The notes under the pieces are model-generated. The model saw only the letters and a program-made list of their open reading frames with translations. It had not been told where the DNA came from and searched no databases. Of a stretch of 64,000 nucleotides of DNA, positions 35,554 through 47,844 are shown in pieces. This DNA comes from Panicum virgatum (lineage: Eukaryota > Streptophyta > Magnoliopsida > Poales > Poaceae). The DNA is taken from positions 57,031,922 to 57,095,921 of the forward strand of contig NC_053149.1 in assembly GCF_016808335.1 (NCBI RefSeq), read 5' to 3'. Position 1 is the first letter of the stretch, and every line of letters begins with the position of its first letter. The position numbers and the translations under genes were made by a program.

Positions 35554-36762
35554 TTATATCCTGATTTCTCTTTTGCCTCCTCCGCCCTCTATCCAATCTG
35601 ATGAGGATAATACTCTGCTAATTCATATGGATATTTGAGTGTCTGATCGACAGGGCTGTTAAAGGAGATCATAAAGGAAAAGGAAAGGGACAAGGGGAAG
35701 GACCATGCAACCATGATTTACAGGGGAAAAAAAGGCAAAAGTAGGAGGGGATTTATTGGTCATGATCTCAGGCAGCAGGACCATACTACATTTGTTTTCT
35801 GTCAATGTGCGCAAGTACCGGCACCATTCTCAAATCCCATGAAGTCTCCATTGCGAATCAGACTCTCATTGCAAATTCAGCGGAATCCAAAATCCATTTG
35901 GAAAACAATTTTTTACATGTTTATCGTTGAATTGCTTGCACAAAATTCTTCTGCAATTCATGTGTTCCGAACTGTCGTGGAATGCTATTGCAAATATTTT
36001 CTTTTATTGTTGCCTCGTACGGTTCTTGATTCGTTGTCGCTAGCTCCCAATTGGCCTCGCCCCTCCTACACCGCGGTTGCTTCCTGCAAGGGCAAGGCCA
36101 TTTGGTGTGTAGGTTAATAGGGTGTTATTAGAGGTCGGGCTCCATCACAAAAGCAAGGCAAAGATGAGCTATTTGAGCCTTCCCCGGACACCGGTTGCCC
36201 TCCCCGGCCGGAAAAGCCAGAAGCTTCCTTCTCGTCAGGGCTGCCTCTCCACAGATATTTTTTTTCCTGCTTTGCAGGGGGAATTTTCAGGTGCAACTAC
36301 CGGCCGGCCAGCCAGCACGCGCACCGAGGCTAGATCCAGACACTCTTCAGTGTGCGATGAGTACATCAGACTTTTGATCCACTTTGACCCATGGTTAAAA
36401 CTTTTTTCAAGGAAACCCATGGTTAAAACTTGAAACGTTAACTGCGATATGAAAAGATTTAGTCTGAAGACAGTACATAAGAGCCAGAAGCCCAGAAAAG
36501 AACAGAGAAGAACAACTCGCAGTCGTGTCCTGAACTGAAGAATGTGTTATCCAAAGTAGTGAAATAATCCGATAGAATAAATTGACATAGACACTGGGAG
36601 CATCATTAGTTACTTAATTAGAAACAGGACAAAGGCACAAAGCACCAAAACGCAGCAAGACGATGCAATGCTGCTCAGTCTTGTAGGCTTGTAGCACGGT
36701 CACTGGGTGTGGCCGTGTGGGCGGCTGTAAATTGTGTGGTCCATGCGGCAAACAGCTAGCTT

Positions 36763-37182
36763 GAGGCTTTCTCCAACCATTCCCCCCATCCAACTCCCCC
36801 CAAACGTACTATTTACTATATTTTACTACCTCCCTCCAAAAAATTCCTCCCCCTATAACTCCTTTTCTCCAACCATTCCCTCCATATCTATTCCCCCTAT
36901 ATACTATCACTCATTAACTAACTATTTAATTAATGTTTTTGAATTTAAAAAAAATCATACAGTATTTGTACTGCCATAATACACATTATCATCGTGTTAC
37001 GGGGCTCAAACAGGATTAGAGATATAGGGAGAGTTGAAACTCCCCCCATACGTGGGGGGAGATTCATCTCTCCCCCTGCGTAGGGGGAGTTGTGGGGGGA
37101 GCCGTTGGAGCGCTCGCTCCCCCCAAAGCCCCCCCTACGTAGGGTGGGGGGCGGCTTACGGTGAGCCGTTGGAGCTCGCCTC
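36763..37182. mobile_element. Probable MITE with G/C homopolymer runs, about 420 bp
   Basis: The left end, gaggctttctccaacca, is mirrored by tggagctcgcctc on the right. The right half holds alternating ggggg and ccccc runs around tacgtaggg and tacgtgggg that can fold on themselves. The target duplication is not clear, so the borders are provisional. Confidence 0.5.
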
Positions 37183-37492
37183 AGGCCCCTCATTGTGCTG
37201 TTCCTGAACAATGCTCACCCGCCAGGAGCCCAGGACCATCCCAGGGAGGGTGCGAATGTGTGATGGTCATAACAGTGCGCTTGGTGCTTGTGCCGTTATG
37301 CTACCACGTTCCATACTTAGACTATTATTCCCTGATGTAAAAAATACTTATTTTTACGAAATCTATTAAACTTCAATCTATTTTTGCGTTTTCAAACTAT
37401 ATTTTTCTAAAAGTTTTATTAAATGATAAAGTTTGAACCTTGTCGAACAAACTCATATAATTAAAATCATATCCTTTGCCATATGCAACTAG

Positions 37493-37565
37493 GACTCCGT
37501 GGCCCAATGGATAAGGCGCTGGTCTACGGAACCAGAGATTCTGGGTTCGATCCCCAGCGGAGTCG
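37493..37565 (+). tRNA. trnR-ACG: tRNA-Arg (anticodon ACG)
   Basis: A full cloverleaf can be drawn. The acceptor GACTCCG pairs with CGGAGTC and the discriminator base is G. The D arm is GCC/GGC. The anticodon stem CTGGT/ACCAG holds the loop CTACGGA with anticodon ACG. The T arm is CTGGG/CCCAG with loop TTCGATC. Internal A box (tggcccaatgg) and B box (ggttcgatcc) are present. There is no intron and no encoded CCA, as expected for a nuclear gene. A T-run follows at 37568. Confidence 0.95.
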
Positions 37566-37567
37566 GC

Positions 37568-37577
37568 CTTTTTTTTT
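37568..37577 (+). terminator. RNA polymerase III terminator
   Basis: A run of about ten T residues starts three bases after the tRNA 3' end. This is the normal pol III stop signal. Confidence 0.85.
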
Positions 37578-38129
37578 GCCCTTTTAAAAGTTCAACAGAG
37601 ATAAGGAGTGCGCACACGCAGAGCTTACTTTTGCTCCTGAACGGAAACAAGGAACTCAACTCATCAATCTTGTTGTTCCTTGACGTGAGGAGTCAATGCA
37701 TTTACATGTTTATCGTTGGAGTAATACCATTTCATTTTCTCTTTTCTTGTTATTATTCATAAATCTGAATGAATATTGGAGTCCAGGCGAGACATATTCA
37801 GAGACAGCACTGGAAGATCCAAGGAGCAATAAAAAATTCAGCTTGCTGCACCAACGCTTTTAACATGGAGGTTAAGCATGTGAAGTCATGAAGTATCTTC
37901 TAACTCCGAATTTTCGCCTATACTAGTAACAACCTTTGAGTTGAAAAATAATAATGTGTGTTAATTGTTGATACTGTTCTTACATATCCCTTTAACCAAA
38001 TTATTTAACTTTTTCCGACCACCACGGTACCACCGGAGTAATGAAACATTCTCAGTTGATAAATGGAACACACACACTGATTAGAAAGAGCATTTCTAAC
38101 GACCCTCGTAGCAGCGACTTAAGCTGTCA

Positions 38130-40825
38130 CTACTTGGCAGGAGAGGACACTGCAGCTGTTGTGTAGATGGATTTCAGCTGCCTGTTTATGAGCTTGCTGT
38201 CATATAAAGCCAGCTGCAGCTCCATGCCATCCGACCACCATTGCTCCAGCCCATGTGCCTCAAGGAACTTCTGTGGGCCTTTTGATGTCACAAATAACTT
38301 TGCAACAACATCACTGGCTATCTCACTTGCCTTGCTTTGATGTTGCTGTTGCTGTTCATCGGAAGCACCATCTGCTGCCGAGGGACAAGAAGGAGCATTG
38401 TAATGGCAGCAGATGTAATCACTGTTGTTGACATATAAATGTGGCACCCACTTCTTCTCGGTGCGCAATCTCTTCTTGTCACTTGCCTCCTTGGAGCTCT
38501 CAAGGGGTGTTGTTGCTTCTTCCTTCAGTGGCAAGCTTGCTTTGACTTTCTTCCACAGATAGCTGGCCTTCTCACTCATGCTCCTTACACCCATGGCCAG
38601 TGAAACAGAAGGTGGATTAAACAGATGACACTCCACGAAAACTCCATGCTTGGCAAGCTCTTTGCAGACTTGAAGGGCAAAGCCAGCTCCCAAGGAGTGC
38701 CCAGCAACACAAACATTGGTGCTGCCAAACTTCTCGACTGCTGACTTCAGGGCTGCTAAAGCACCAACATATCTCACTGAACCTTTGAGGCTCTCCCATA
38801 CCAAGAAACGAAGATCATCCTGCAAGTCTCTTTTCATGGTTGGCTTTTGGAGCAGTGTTCCTCTGAGAGCTAAAACAACCCTCGGTGCTCCACTTGGTCT
38901 TATGAGGATGAAGTCAGACAAGGCAGAAGAACGATCCCACTCAAGCACAGCACCATAGATGGAACCATCTCTCTCATCCACCAATGTCTGCGTGACCTTG
39001 TACTTGAAGGGCTTCCACCATTTTGGAGCAAGTCCATCTTCTTCTCCTTTCTGATCTTGCCTGTCCAGTTCAAGAAGGTAGACTGCTTGAATGAAGCATG
39101 CCATTACCATCCTTTTGTAATTTGGATCCTTCCTGCAAATCAATTTAAAGCAAGAATGTTAGAATTAAAAATTTCAGATAAATATAAGGATACAGTGAAT
39201 AAGAGTCAGGAAAAAAGAAGTAGCATCTAGTTTCAGATGGGTGCTTTCAGCCTTTCACATTTCCCCCTCCATACTAAGAATTCTAGTATTTTATTCAATA
39301 CTTTTAATAAAAATTGCTTTAAAGTATTGGCATATCAATATTTTAATCAAAAGGGATATTTTAAGTATTTTAGTTTTTTTTAGAGTTTAAGTATTTTAGT
39401 TGAGGAGGGTTTTTTAATCAGTTAAAAAAGAGTTGAATGAAATAAAAATCTTATATGTCATCTTGTTTACAGGAAACCTGTGATGTACTTCCCGCTCTTG
39501 TATTTGGTTGATTGTGAAAGCACTTATCCCCAGGCAATTTTATGACAATTTCCCCTATGGCCCCCACTTTATTATGACATATAGGCTATAGCATGCAGGG
39601 GGATCTTGACATGAACTTTTCATAGTTGTATACTACTTGCTTGAGCTGATCTAACCTACTAAATCGAAGTTCTCCCATTTTCTTTAATGTTAGCTAGCAA
39701 AATTGCAATGCACATAGACTTTAGTGGTGAAGTAATGGCCAGAAAAGTTCCAAAATCGCTATGGAAACCAGCTGGACACGCAGACAAAAGCGTGTGCACA
39801 GAAAACGTGTTTTATACTACTAGGAAGGCATTGGTTTCAGGAAACTTGAGCCACTGCTCATTACTTTCTCGTTTCCTTTTCCTCCAATAAGGTTTCAGGA
39901 AACTTGAGCCACGGGCCCATTGCTTTCTTGTTTCCTGATTTCCTCCGAGAGAAGGTTGGAGCATTCCCTTTGTTTCTTCTACTCACCTGTATAAGTTAAC
40001 CTTGCTTGTAGGAACAGTAATCTACTCGGCTACTCCACTGCATGCTAAGCGCAAACTGGAAAATCACCACAAAACCCTCAAAAATGGTGTGCAAATGGTG
40101 GAAATCACCGGAAACTTTATGTAACCCTTGTAAAAGGTGCAGTAACTTCTAGATCGAACTATAAAACGAGATACTCCAAATTAAAATGTAGCTATTTGAA
40201 AGGGATTCTGGCCGCATGCTTTAATCGAACAATGATTACGCCTTTCATCTGAATGGCCAATTGAAGCCCCCTGCATTCTAATTCAACCGCGAAAGTCGGA
40301 CTGTCGGAGGGGCATCGCGCAACTGGTAAGCATTTGTTCATTAGACCAATTGAAGCCCCTGCAATGCGGAGGGGAAAAGACCCTGCATTCTACTAGTAAT
40401 GCTGACCGGTTGCGCGATGTCCCGATCTAAGCCAAGCGGCGGCCGCAAATCAAGGTGCCCGGCTGCAACACCAAGCGGCGCCTCCGTGGTCAAACCGAAA
40501 CCAAGGCCCCACAGATACATCTCCATCCCGTGAAGGAAAACACAACTACGATTGCGAAGAAACGGGAAGCTCGATCTCACCAGCTCGATCGGATGATCTC
40601 CTTCCAGTTAGGCGGCGGCAGGTTGCGCGGCCCGGACACGTGGAAATCGTAGGGGTGGCCCTCCGCCTCCCCGTCCGCCGCGGCCACCAACACGGCCCCT
40701 CCGCCGCACCCTCCTCCCTCCACCTCCACTTCCTCATCCTCCTCCTCGACCGGCTTCAAATCCCCCGCCGCCACCGCTGTGGGCGCGGGGGACAAGTCGA
40801 TCGGCATCGCGGCGGCGCAAGCCAT
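38130..40825 (-). CDS. Class-3 lipase-like alpha/beta hydrolase, two exons, 415 aa
   Basis: Predicted acyl-ester hydrolase of the plant group annotated as At4g10955-like. Its substrate is unknown. Exons: 40825-40581 and 39132-38130, joined GT-AG within a Trp codon, 1248 nt. Residues 1 to about 60 are an acidic, low-complexity leader. The conserved stretch HPYDFHVSGPRNLPPPNW follows at about 57-74. The nucleophile elbow is GHSLGAG (226-232, Ser228) and the oxyanion region is probably LALRGT (169-174). A Gln-rich run (QQQQHQ) lies in the C-terminal third. No signal peptide is visible. Intron 1 (39133-40580) holds a 58-bp tandem duplication. The start at 40825 was chosen because it begins the protein-like region; the frame stays open further upstream without conserved text. 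Confidence 0.9.
39833..39948. repeat. 58-bp tandem duplication in the lipase intron
   Basis: Two units start at 39833 and 39891 with ggtttcaggaaacttgagcc and then diverge slightly. Both contain a ctttctygtttcct stretch. It is non-coding. Confidence 0.75.
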
Positions 40826-42014
40826 ACGCCCCGGCCCGCCCCCGTGCTCGCGGCGCCGGGTGGGGATCGCCAGACGGAGAGCGCGTGCGCGCAGGGGGAT
40901 CGGCAACGGTCGAGCCGGCGTGGGTGCGGGGAATGCCAAGTGCGCGAGCGCGGCGATTCTCGGGTGCCAAGTGCGCGAGCGCGGCGGTGGGGTATTTGGG
41001 ATCTCAGGAAGGGGACAGTGCCCAACGGTCATGTTTGGCAAGGGGAGAGGCAACTGGGGGCTTTCATTACGGCAGGGTGGTCACAGCCTGTGGCTTAGGC
41101 CCCGTTTTAGTTCCCAAAAAGTTTCTCACATTATCTGTCACATTAAATTTTCGAACACATGCATAGAGTATTAAATATAGTTAAAAAATAATTAATTATA
41201 CAGTCTAACTGATTATCAAGAGCTGAATCTTTTAAGACTAATTAATTCATAATTGGACATTATTTGTCAAATAACAACGAAATGTGCTACAATACCAAAA
41301 CCAAAACTTTTTCACCAACTAAACACTCCCTTGCTGGCTTGAGCGTGTTACCAACTTGGCATGTCAGGTTGTGTTGGATGGTGGTCTTCTTGGCCTTCTC
41401 CGTCGACGACTCTTGTGCTAGCCCATACAATTTTCTATTTGATGAACAGTGATAAACAGTGTTGAAACGATGTGACCGGCGCTCTGCGGAGCGCTAGCTC
41501 GATCGCTTTCCGAGGTGCCTCCCATCTCAACAAAAACTAATGTGCCGATTTCTCCCGTGTACAGCCACTGGAGCTATGATAGCTCTAGCCTTTGGAGAAG
41601 GCCTTTCCCCGATTTCTGGTTTTATTTTTTCCTATTGTAGTTTCGAACTTCGGGTCGTTCCAAATTTCATCATTGATGAGCCCGTTCGGATGGTTGGGAT
41701 GGTGGCTGGGCCCGTTCCAACTGGTAGGCACAGTTCCAGTTGAAAAAGGCTAGATTCAGCCGTGCCAATTGTTTCCACCCAGTCCAGCCAGCCGTTCCAC
41801 CCTTCCAAACAGGATGATTGAAAGCTACTTAACTAATATGACCCCCTTTTTTCTTGCAATATGTTGAACTTGAAACAGGTCCATTCAACAATACTTTACA
41901 TCCAAGTACTTAACATCCACGCTATGTGCATGAACCAAATATGTTACATCCAAGTTTCAAGATGTGCAATGCTCGTCCATATATCTATTGAATATTATTC
42001 ATAACCATTTCTCT
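40826..42014. other. Lipase upstream region, MITE and spacer
   Basis: The first 250 bases are the GC-rich 5' UTR/promoter side of the lipase gene and contain a doubled motif (ggtgccaagtgcgcgagcgc). A MITE sits at 41098-41330. From 41331 to 42014 I see no gene. Sequence around 41680-41810 repeats words such as ccgttccaac and gttccaccc and may be another small element. Confidence 0.45.
41098..41330. mobile_element. Tourist-like MITE, 233 bp
   Basis: The left end, GGCCCCGTTTTAGTTCCC, and the right end read inwards, GGGAGTGTTTAGTTGGTG, form the abundant grass GGCCYTGTTTAGTT-type terminus. The flanks are TTA (41095-41097) and TTG (41331-41333), one base off a 3-bp duplication. The interior contains acatgcatagagtattaaat, often seen in this family. 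Confidence 0.7.
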
Positions 42015-44070
42015 TAAGCTCCCGGACCTCGCAGCAAACGTCCATCATAGCTTCCTTCCCTCTTTCCTCAATGCCACGTGCGATCTACCGGTCACCGGTG
42101 CTTGCGGCGACATCATTACCGTCTGGAACACGAGCCTCTTTCGATGTACTGACTACATCTCTCGCCACTACTTCCTCACCACTCACCTTGCTTCCACTAT
42201 CTGAGACAAATGCTTCTCCCTCACTAATGTCTACACCCCAGTCGACCACCGCGACTCCCACCTCTTCTTCTTCGAGCTCGAAGAACTCTCCACCCACATC
42301 ACTGATCCCTAGATCCTCACAGCTGACTTCAACCTCCTGCGTGACCCGACTGACAAGAACAACTCCCTCTTCTGCCATTCCCTTGCGTCGTCCTTCAATG
42401 ACACGATCCACTCCCGCTCCCTTCTCGAGCTCCCCCTCCTCAACCGCCTCTACACTTGGAGCAACAAACGACCGAACCGGACTCTCGCTCACCTGGATCA
42501 TGTCTTCTTCAACGTTCCCTTCGGCTCCTCTTTCCCGAACAGCTCACTCACCTCCAGAACCCGACCAACCTCTGACAACGTCCCTCTGATCATCACCATC
42601 TCCACCGACATCCCCAAACCCGACCTCTTCCGCTTCGAAAATTTGTGGCTGCACCATCCTCTTTTCCTCCAACATGTCCTCCCAGCCTGGTCGAATACTT
42701 CCACGCACTTTGACAATGTTGTCTCGTTGGTTGCTCACATCAAAGCTCTTCACGATGCGGCAAAGGTGTGGTCCAAAACCCCCCAAAAAACCCTCATATT
42801 TACCACAACTGCCACTTCCTCATACTCCTTCTAGATCTCATGGAGGAAGGTCACCCACTCTGTGTAGGTGAACGATGTCTTTGCTCCCTCTGCCAGGATC
42901 GCCTTAGCCTCTTCGTCCGACAACGGGCTGCTCGGTAGAAGCAGCGTAGCAAGTTCCGCGCTATCCTAGAAGGCGACATCAACACGCGCTTCTTCCATGC
43001 TCGGGCCTCCATGCGGCTGCGCTAGAACCGCATCTAGGTCATCGAAGCTGATGGCGTCCGTCACTCAACCCACACCGGCAAGGTCGCTGCGCTCACTATC
43101 CACTACACCCACATTCTGGGCACTGAGCCGAGGACATCCTGGAATTTCGATGTTCACCGCCTCTACACTGACCAGTCGCAAGCAGATGCCGCAACTCTCA
43201 TGGATCCTTTCACCATCGCATAGGCCAAGCTTGCCTGTTCGGCAATGAACCCCAACAATGCCCCGGGCCAAATGCCAAATTTCTACAAGGCCGCCTGGTC
43301 CACGGTTTGCCACGACATTGCCAGCTTCCCCACGCTGCCCATTCTGGACAGGTCAACATGGAACGACTCAATCGCGCCTACATAGTTCTGATCCCGAAGA
43401 AAGATGGTGCGGCAACCCCGGATGCTTTCTGGCCAATTTCGCTTCAAAACTGCCCGATGAAGATTCTGTCAAAACTCCTGACTTCTAGGCTTCAGTTGCA
43501 AATCTCGAACCTCGTTGATATCGATCAGGCTGGCTTCATCTGAGGGCGTTCCATCTCTGAAAATTTCACCTATGCTACTGAATTGGTGCAGTGCTGTCAC
43601 AAGAGGAAGATGCCAACCATCGTACTCAAGCTTGCCTTCGCCAAGGCTTTCGACTCCGTCTCCTGGAACAGTCTCATGTGCATCCTTGAAGCCCGGGGCT
43701 TCCCGCCTCAAAGGAATAATTGTCTGTAGACCATCCTCACCGCTTTGCGCTCTATTGTCCTGGTAATTGTTGCCCATGCCCCTAGATCACCTGCAAGCGG
43801 GGCTACGACAGGGGGGGTGCCTTGTCTGCATATCTGTTCCTTTTGGTGGCTGACGTCATTCAGAAATTGATCAAGCTGGATGGCCATGTCCGACACCCGC
43901 TCTCGGATGAGCCCTGTCCTATGCTCCAGTACGCGAACGATACTCTCATCCTTGTCCGCGCTAAAGCTCAGGACATCCGGTGCCTCAGACGGTTGCTGGA
44001 TGACTTCTCTGATGCTATCGGCCTCCGCACCAATTTCTCTATATACTTAGCCTCCTTAGCTAATCAACCG
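42015..44070 (+). pseudogene. Degenerate L1-type LINE (endonuclease and reverse transcriptase remnants)
   Basis: Read across frames, the region keeps the order of a plant L1 ORF2. The endonuclease part (about 42060-42520) has NVYTPVDHRD, TADFNLLRDP, the word RLYTWSNKRPN and LAHLDHVFFN. The reverse transcriptase part (about 43360-44040) has AYIVLIPKKDG, LTSRLQLQISNLVD.DQAGF, KAFDSVSWN and YANDTLILV. Several stop codons and frame changes interrupt it. The catalytic YADD box reads YAND. The 3' part after the polymerase palm is missing, so the copy is dead. Confidence 0.8.
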
Positions 44071-46849
44071 AGATCTCCATTAACCATTTTTTTAAGGAAG
44101 AATTTAAAGAGATGATAGAAAAATAGATCACAGAGACGGAGGTTTCTATGTTTTTTATTTTCACTTTACTAATTGTTTTTTAGTACTTATAATGGGGACA
44201 ATAGACATATACTATTGTATTATTAATTGATCCCTTCAAATGAAATGGCTAACATGCATACACCTAGTTCAGATGTGACAATGGAGAGTAAAATGTTAAT
44301 GGATGAATCTATACCATAAACAAAAGGTGACACTCTCAATGTCAGATTCTTCTCCCAGAATCTTAGCACAACCAAAATTAGTGACACTGAAATTTCATTC
44401 CAACACATATGGTGTCATACTAATTTGGTTTTTTGAAACAAGATCCAGGAAAGAAAACTGGAAAATCTTGATGCCATCATGCATTTATGTATGGGCTTGG
44501 CGCCCTTCACCGTAGGCTATTAGTGATCAATGTTGTGTCATTAGCTATGTTAAGTTTTGTGTTCATTTATGGATAGGCTCATAGAAAGAAAGTTTTAGTG
44601 TAATACATTTTAGAGCATGTAACTGTAAAGATGGTTCAAAAGGAAGAAATGTTTGATCCGTACAACACAGAACTCTTCACAGAGAGTATGTTAGAGATTT
44701 CCCGCGTGTATTACCTCATCTGGTACTCTGTTCTGCGTGATACTTCGAAAGAGCCAACAATATGCAATTCTCTCGGGTATAAATCTTAGTAAACCATTTT
44801 AATTATGAATCATTGTCCTACAATATGATCTTTTTTTCTTGTGCAAATTTTGCATCACTTTTGTTATGTTCATGGTTTAAACGATGTTAAAAGCTCTGTC
44901 TGTTCTGTTACATTCATTAGAGCAAGCGCATTGGCTTACCATATGGTCTATGGCCCTGATGTCAATCCAGTCAACCAACAGGTAACTATTTTGATTTGTT
45001 GAAACATATGACCAACTCATCATATATTTATGCACGTATGATGAATAATGTGGTGATGAATCAAACAACATTCTTTTAAGAAAAAAAAGAATGAGAAGTG
45101 AGATAATGATGATTCCTAAAATGATCTTAAAACCAAGCATCCTATAGCAACTAGAGATCTTGTTACTAAAAATGTTTTGGTAGGTTCAGACCTATAAATA
45201 TTCCCTCCCTTAAAAAATGTGAAACATTTAGTCTTGTGCTATGTCAAACTTGTCCTAGGGCAAACTTCTCTAACTTTGATCAAGTTTATTGAAAAGTACA
45301 CCAGCATATATGTCAGTTTAGTTTCATTAAATCCACAATGAAATATGTTTTCATAGTGCATTTATTTGGTATTGTTCAAAGCCAACGCACCTAATTTGAC
45401 CAAGTTTCAGATTTATTTAGCAGCAGTTCAAAATGATTGCTATAGTTTGACCAATGCATGATGTTACATTCAATTAACATAGCTGTCTATTTTATCTTGG
45501 ATATGATACTATACTCATGTATGTTATACATTTGCTGGTATATAGGTGATTGGATCACTAGACTAGACTAGCATGTAATCAGGTGACTATTCTTCCTAAA
45601 GGTACTATTTTTTTTGTTTCCTCAGCAATATCATGGTTTATCTGAGATGCATGTGACATAATTATGTCGAGGTGAAAGCTATTGATGACATGTTTTGTCA
45701 TTATTGAAGTCTTTAAGAACTAGCTTTGCAAAGTGATAGTTGGCTAGTTTGTTGATAGTTGTGTGCCTATGTTTTGTGGTGATTCCAATGTATGTTTTTT
45801 TTCTGGCTCCTTAGTGCTATTTTTTCCTAGTTGTTAATTTAGTTCTTTTGCTACCATTTATGAAAATAGTTATGTCATTGGATATGATTATTTACTGGAT
45901 ATGACATGGTTAGTAATTTTTCTACCATTTATTGGGTACAGTTAGTTGATAGTCTAAGCAGGTGAGATGCCATTGTTTATACTTGTACATTTGGATGATA
46001 GCATGGAATTTATTGCTTTCTTTGATTTTTCTTTTTATATCGCTTACCTTTTAACTAAACTTGTTTAAGATGCCAAGGAAAAAAGGTCCAACCAAATGTA
46101 TCAACTATTAATTTTTGAACTACATCGCAAGTAAGCATAATCGTTATGATTAACCTATTCATTCATGCCATTATATGTCAACGACTAGCATATAACCATG
46201 CAATTAGCTTTCCTAAATATTTATTTTTTTGTTGCCTCAACAATTTGGTTTCTATTTGATGTGTGCTACATAATTATGCCAAGGTGAGAGCTAGTGATGA
46301 GACCTTTTATAATTGAATTCTCTAGTAAATTAGTTTTGAAGAGCTGATAATTGTCCAATAATAATTTCAATAATATGAGTGATCAGTGGTTGTTGTGCGC
46401 CTGTTGTTTATCCGCTTTCAATGTATGTTTTTGTTTTGCCTACTCAATTCTATTTCTTGGTGGCTAATGTAGTCACTTTTCTACCATTTATTGGGTCTAG
46501 TTAGTAGATGATGATGTTGTATTTTATACTGGATGATAGCAGACCTTAGGTGCTGGGGATCCGACTCCGCCAACAAGCAAGAGAGCGGGGAAGAGGGCAC
46601 CGAAAATCAATGAGAGAGATAACAGAATGCAACGTATGGGCAAGAGAGAAATGCCCAAATCTCCCCATCCTTCCATATATAGGAGGAAAGGAAGGTGACA
46701 ATTTGCCCCCAACCTCTCGGTGAGTACAATATTTACAAAAAAATCTTCAAGCCTTCAAATGAGGCCCATCTACTTCATGGGCTGGGCCATTTCCCCTGAC
46801 ATTGGGCTCTATTTGGGTTTCCTTTTTGCACTGCTTACCTTCTAACTAA
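44071..46849. other. AT-rich spacer with a diverged tandem duplication of about 616 bp
   Basis: 44071-45580 shows no gene; it includes a ctccctcccttaaaaaatgt end near 45202 that could be half of a Stowaway-like element. From about 45590 a unit ends near 46190 and is repeated from about 46206. The second unit is interrupted by an LTR-like fragment (about 46548-46801) and then by the foldback at 46850. Shared words include acataattatgycra, ctaccatttattgggt and ggatgatagca. Confidence 0.6.
46548..46801 (-). mobile_element. Probable short LTR or LTR fragment
   Basis: On the minus strand it starts TGTCAGGGGAAATGGCC. It has a TATATATGG box in its middle and ends near CCCCAGCACCTAAGG. It interrupts the second unit of the diverged tandem duplication, where the first unit runs straight through. 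The right-hand limit is uncertain and no matching second LTR is in the window. Confidence 0.4.
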
Positions 46850-47835
46850 GGCAAAAGTCTATTTTACCTCCTCTAACTATCACCAAAGTTTGGTTTTCCT
46901 CCTACAACTATAAAACCGGGTATTTCACCTCCCTCAACTTTTCAAACCGTGCATTTTACCTCCCTCGAGCGGTTTTGAAGACTGTTTGCTACAGTAACTG
47001 TTTTTCTTTTTTAAAAAAATTTCAGTTGAATCTTTGAAAAATCATAGTAAATCACAAAAAATCATAAAATAGAAAATCTAATTTTGTTGGACTCCACACG
47101 AGTAGATATACGCAGTGAATATATTATATGGTATACTTTAGTATAATTTTTTTACTGTAACTTTAGATATATACTTTTCTATAATTAATTTATAGCTACA
47201 GTTTTCGTTGTCCCATTATGGTGAAATTTTTATGGTGAGCTAATAATTATATGATTGAGCTGTAGTAAAAATTTTATGATTATTAGATCATGTTTGACTG
47301 ATCTATAGATTTATCTATATAAACTAGATAAATCTATAGAAAAATCTAGATGAATCTATAGATAAATCTATAACTCAGTCATACATGATCTAATAATCAT
47401 AAAATTTTTACTATAACTCAATCATATAATGATTAGCCCACCATAAAAATTTCACCATAATGGGACGAAGAAAACTGTAGCTATAAATTAATTACAGAAA
47501 AGTATATATCTAAAGTTACAGTAAAAAAATTGTACTAAAGTATACCATATAATATATTCACTGTGTATATCTACTCATGTGGAGTCCAACAAAATTAGAT
47601 TTTCTATTTTATGATTTTTTTGTGATTTACTATGATTTTTCAAATATTCAACTGAAATTTTTTTTTTAAAAAAAGACAAAACTATGGTTACTGTAGCAAA
47701 CAGTCTTCAAAACCGCTCGAGGGAGGTAAAATGCTCGGTTTGAAAAGTTGAGGGAGGTGAAATACCCGGTTTTATAGTTGTAGGAGGAAAAATAGACTTT
47801 GGTGATAGTTGGAGGAGGTAAAATAGACTTTTGCC
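46850..47835. mobile_element. Mutator-like foldback element, 986 bp
   Basis: Two arms of more than 450 bp are near-perfect reverse complements. The ends are GGCAAAAGTC and GACTTTTGCC, and the centre lies near 47340. The 9-bp duplication TCTAACTAA (46841-46849 and 47836-47844) is exact and is the size made by Mutator transposases. The arms include paired words such as gaggtaaaatagact and ccgctcgaggga. It carries no coding sequence. Transcripts would form a long hairpin. Confidence 0.9.
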
Positions 47836-47844
47836 TCTAACTAA

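Larger units (their letters stand above)
34895..37492. other. Spacer with two MITEs
   Basis: This holds the 3' UTR of the small gene, a Tourist-like MITE (35242-35553) and a G/C-run-rich inverted-repeat element (about 36763-37182). Between them, 35560-36760 shows only short open frames with no recognisable family. Confidence 0.5.

Noticed and set aside
40311..40423. Inverted pair gggcatcgcgcaactgg / ccggttgcgcgatgtccc in the lipase intron
   Set aside because: The 17-bp arms are imperfect and no target duplication was found. Too weak to call a transposon.
40577..41053. Longer lipase N-terminus starting at 41053
   Set aside because: The extra 76 residues are Pro/Arg-rich and unlike protein leaders. 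The start at 40825 begins the acidic leader. The longer form cannot be fully excluded.
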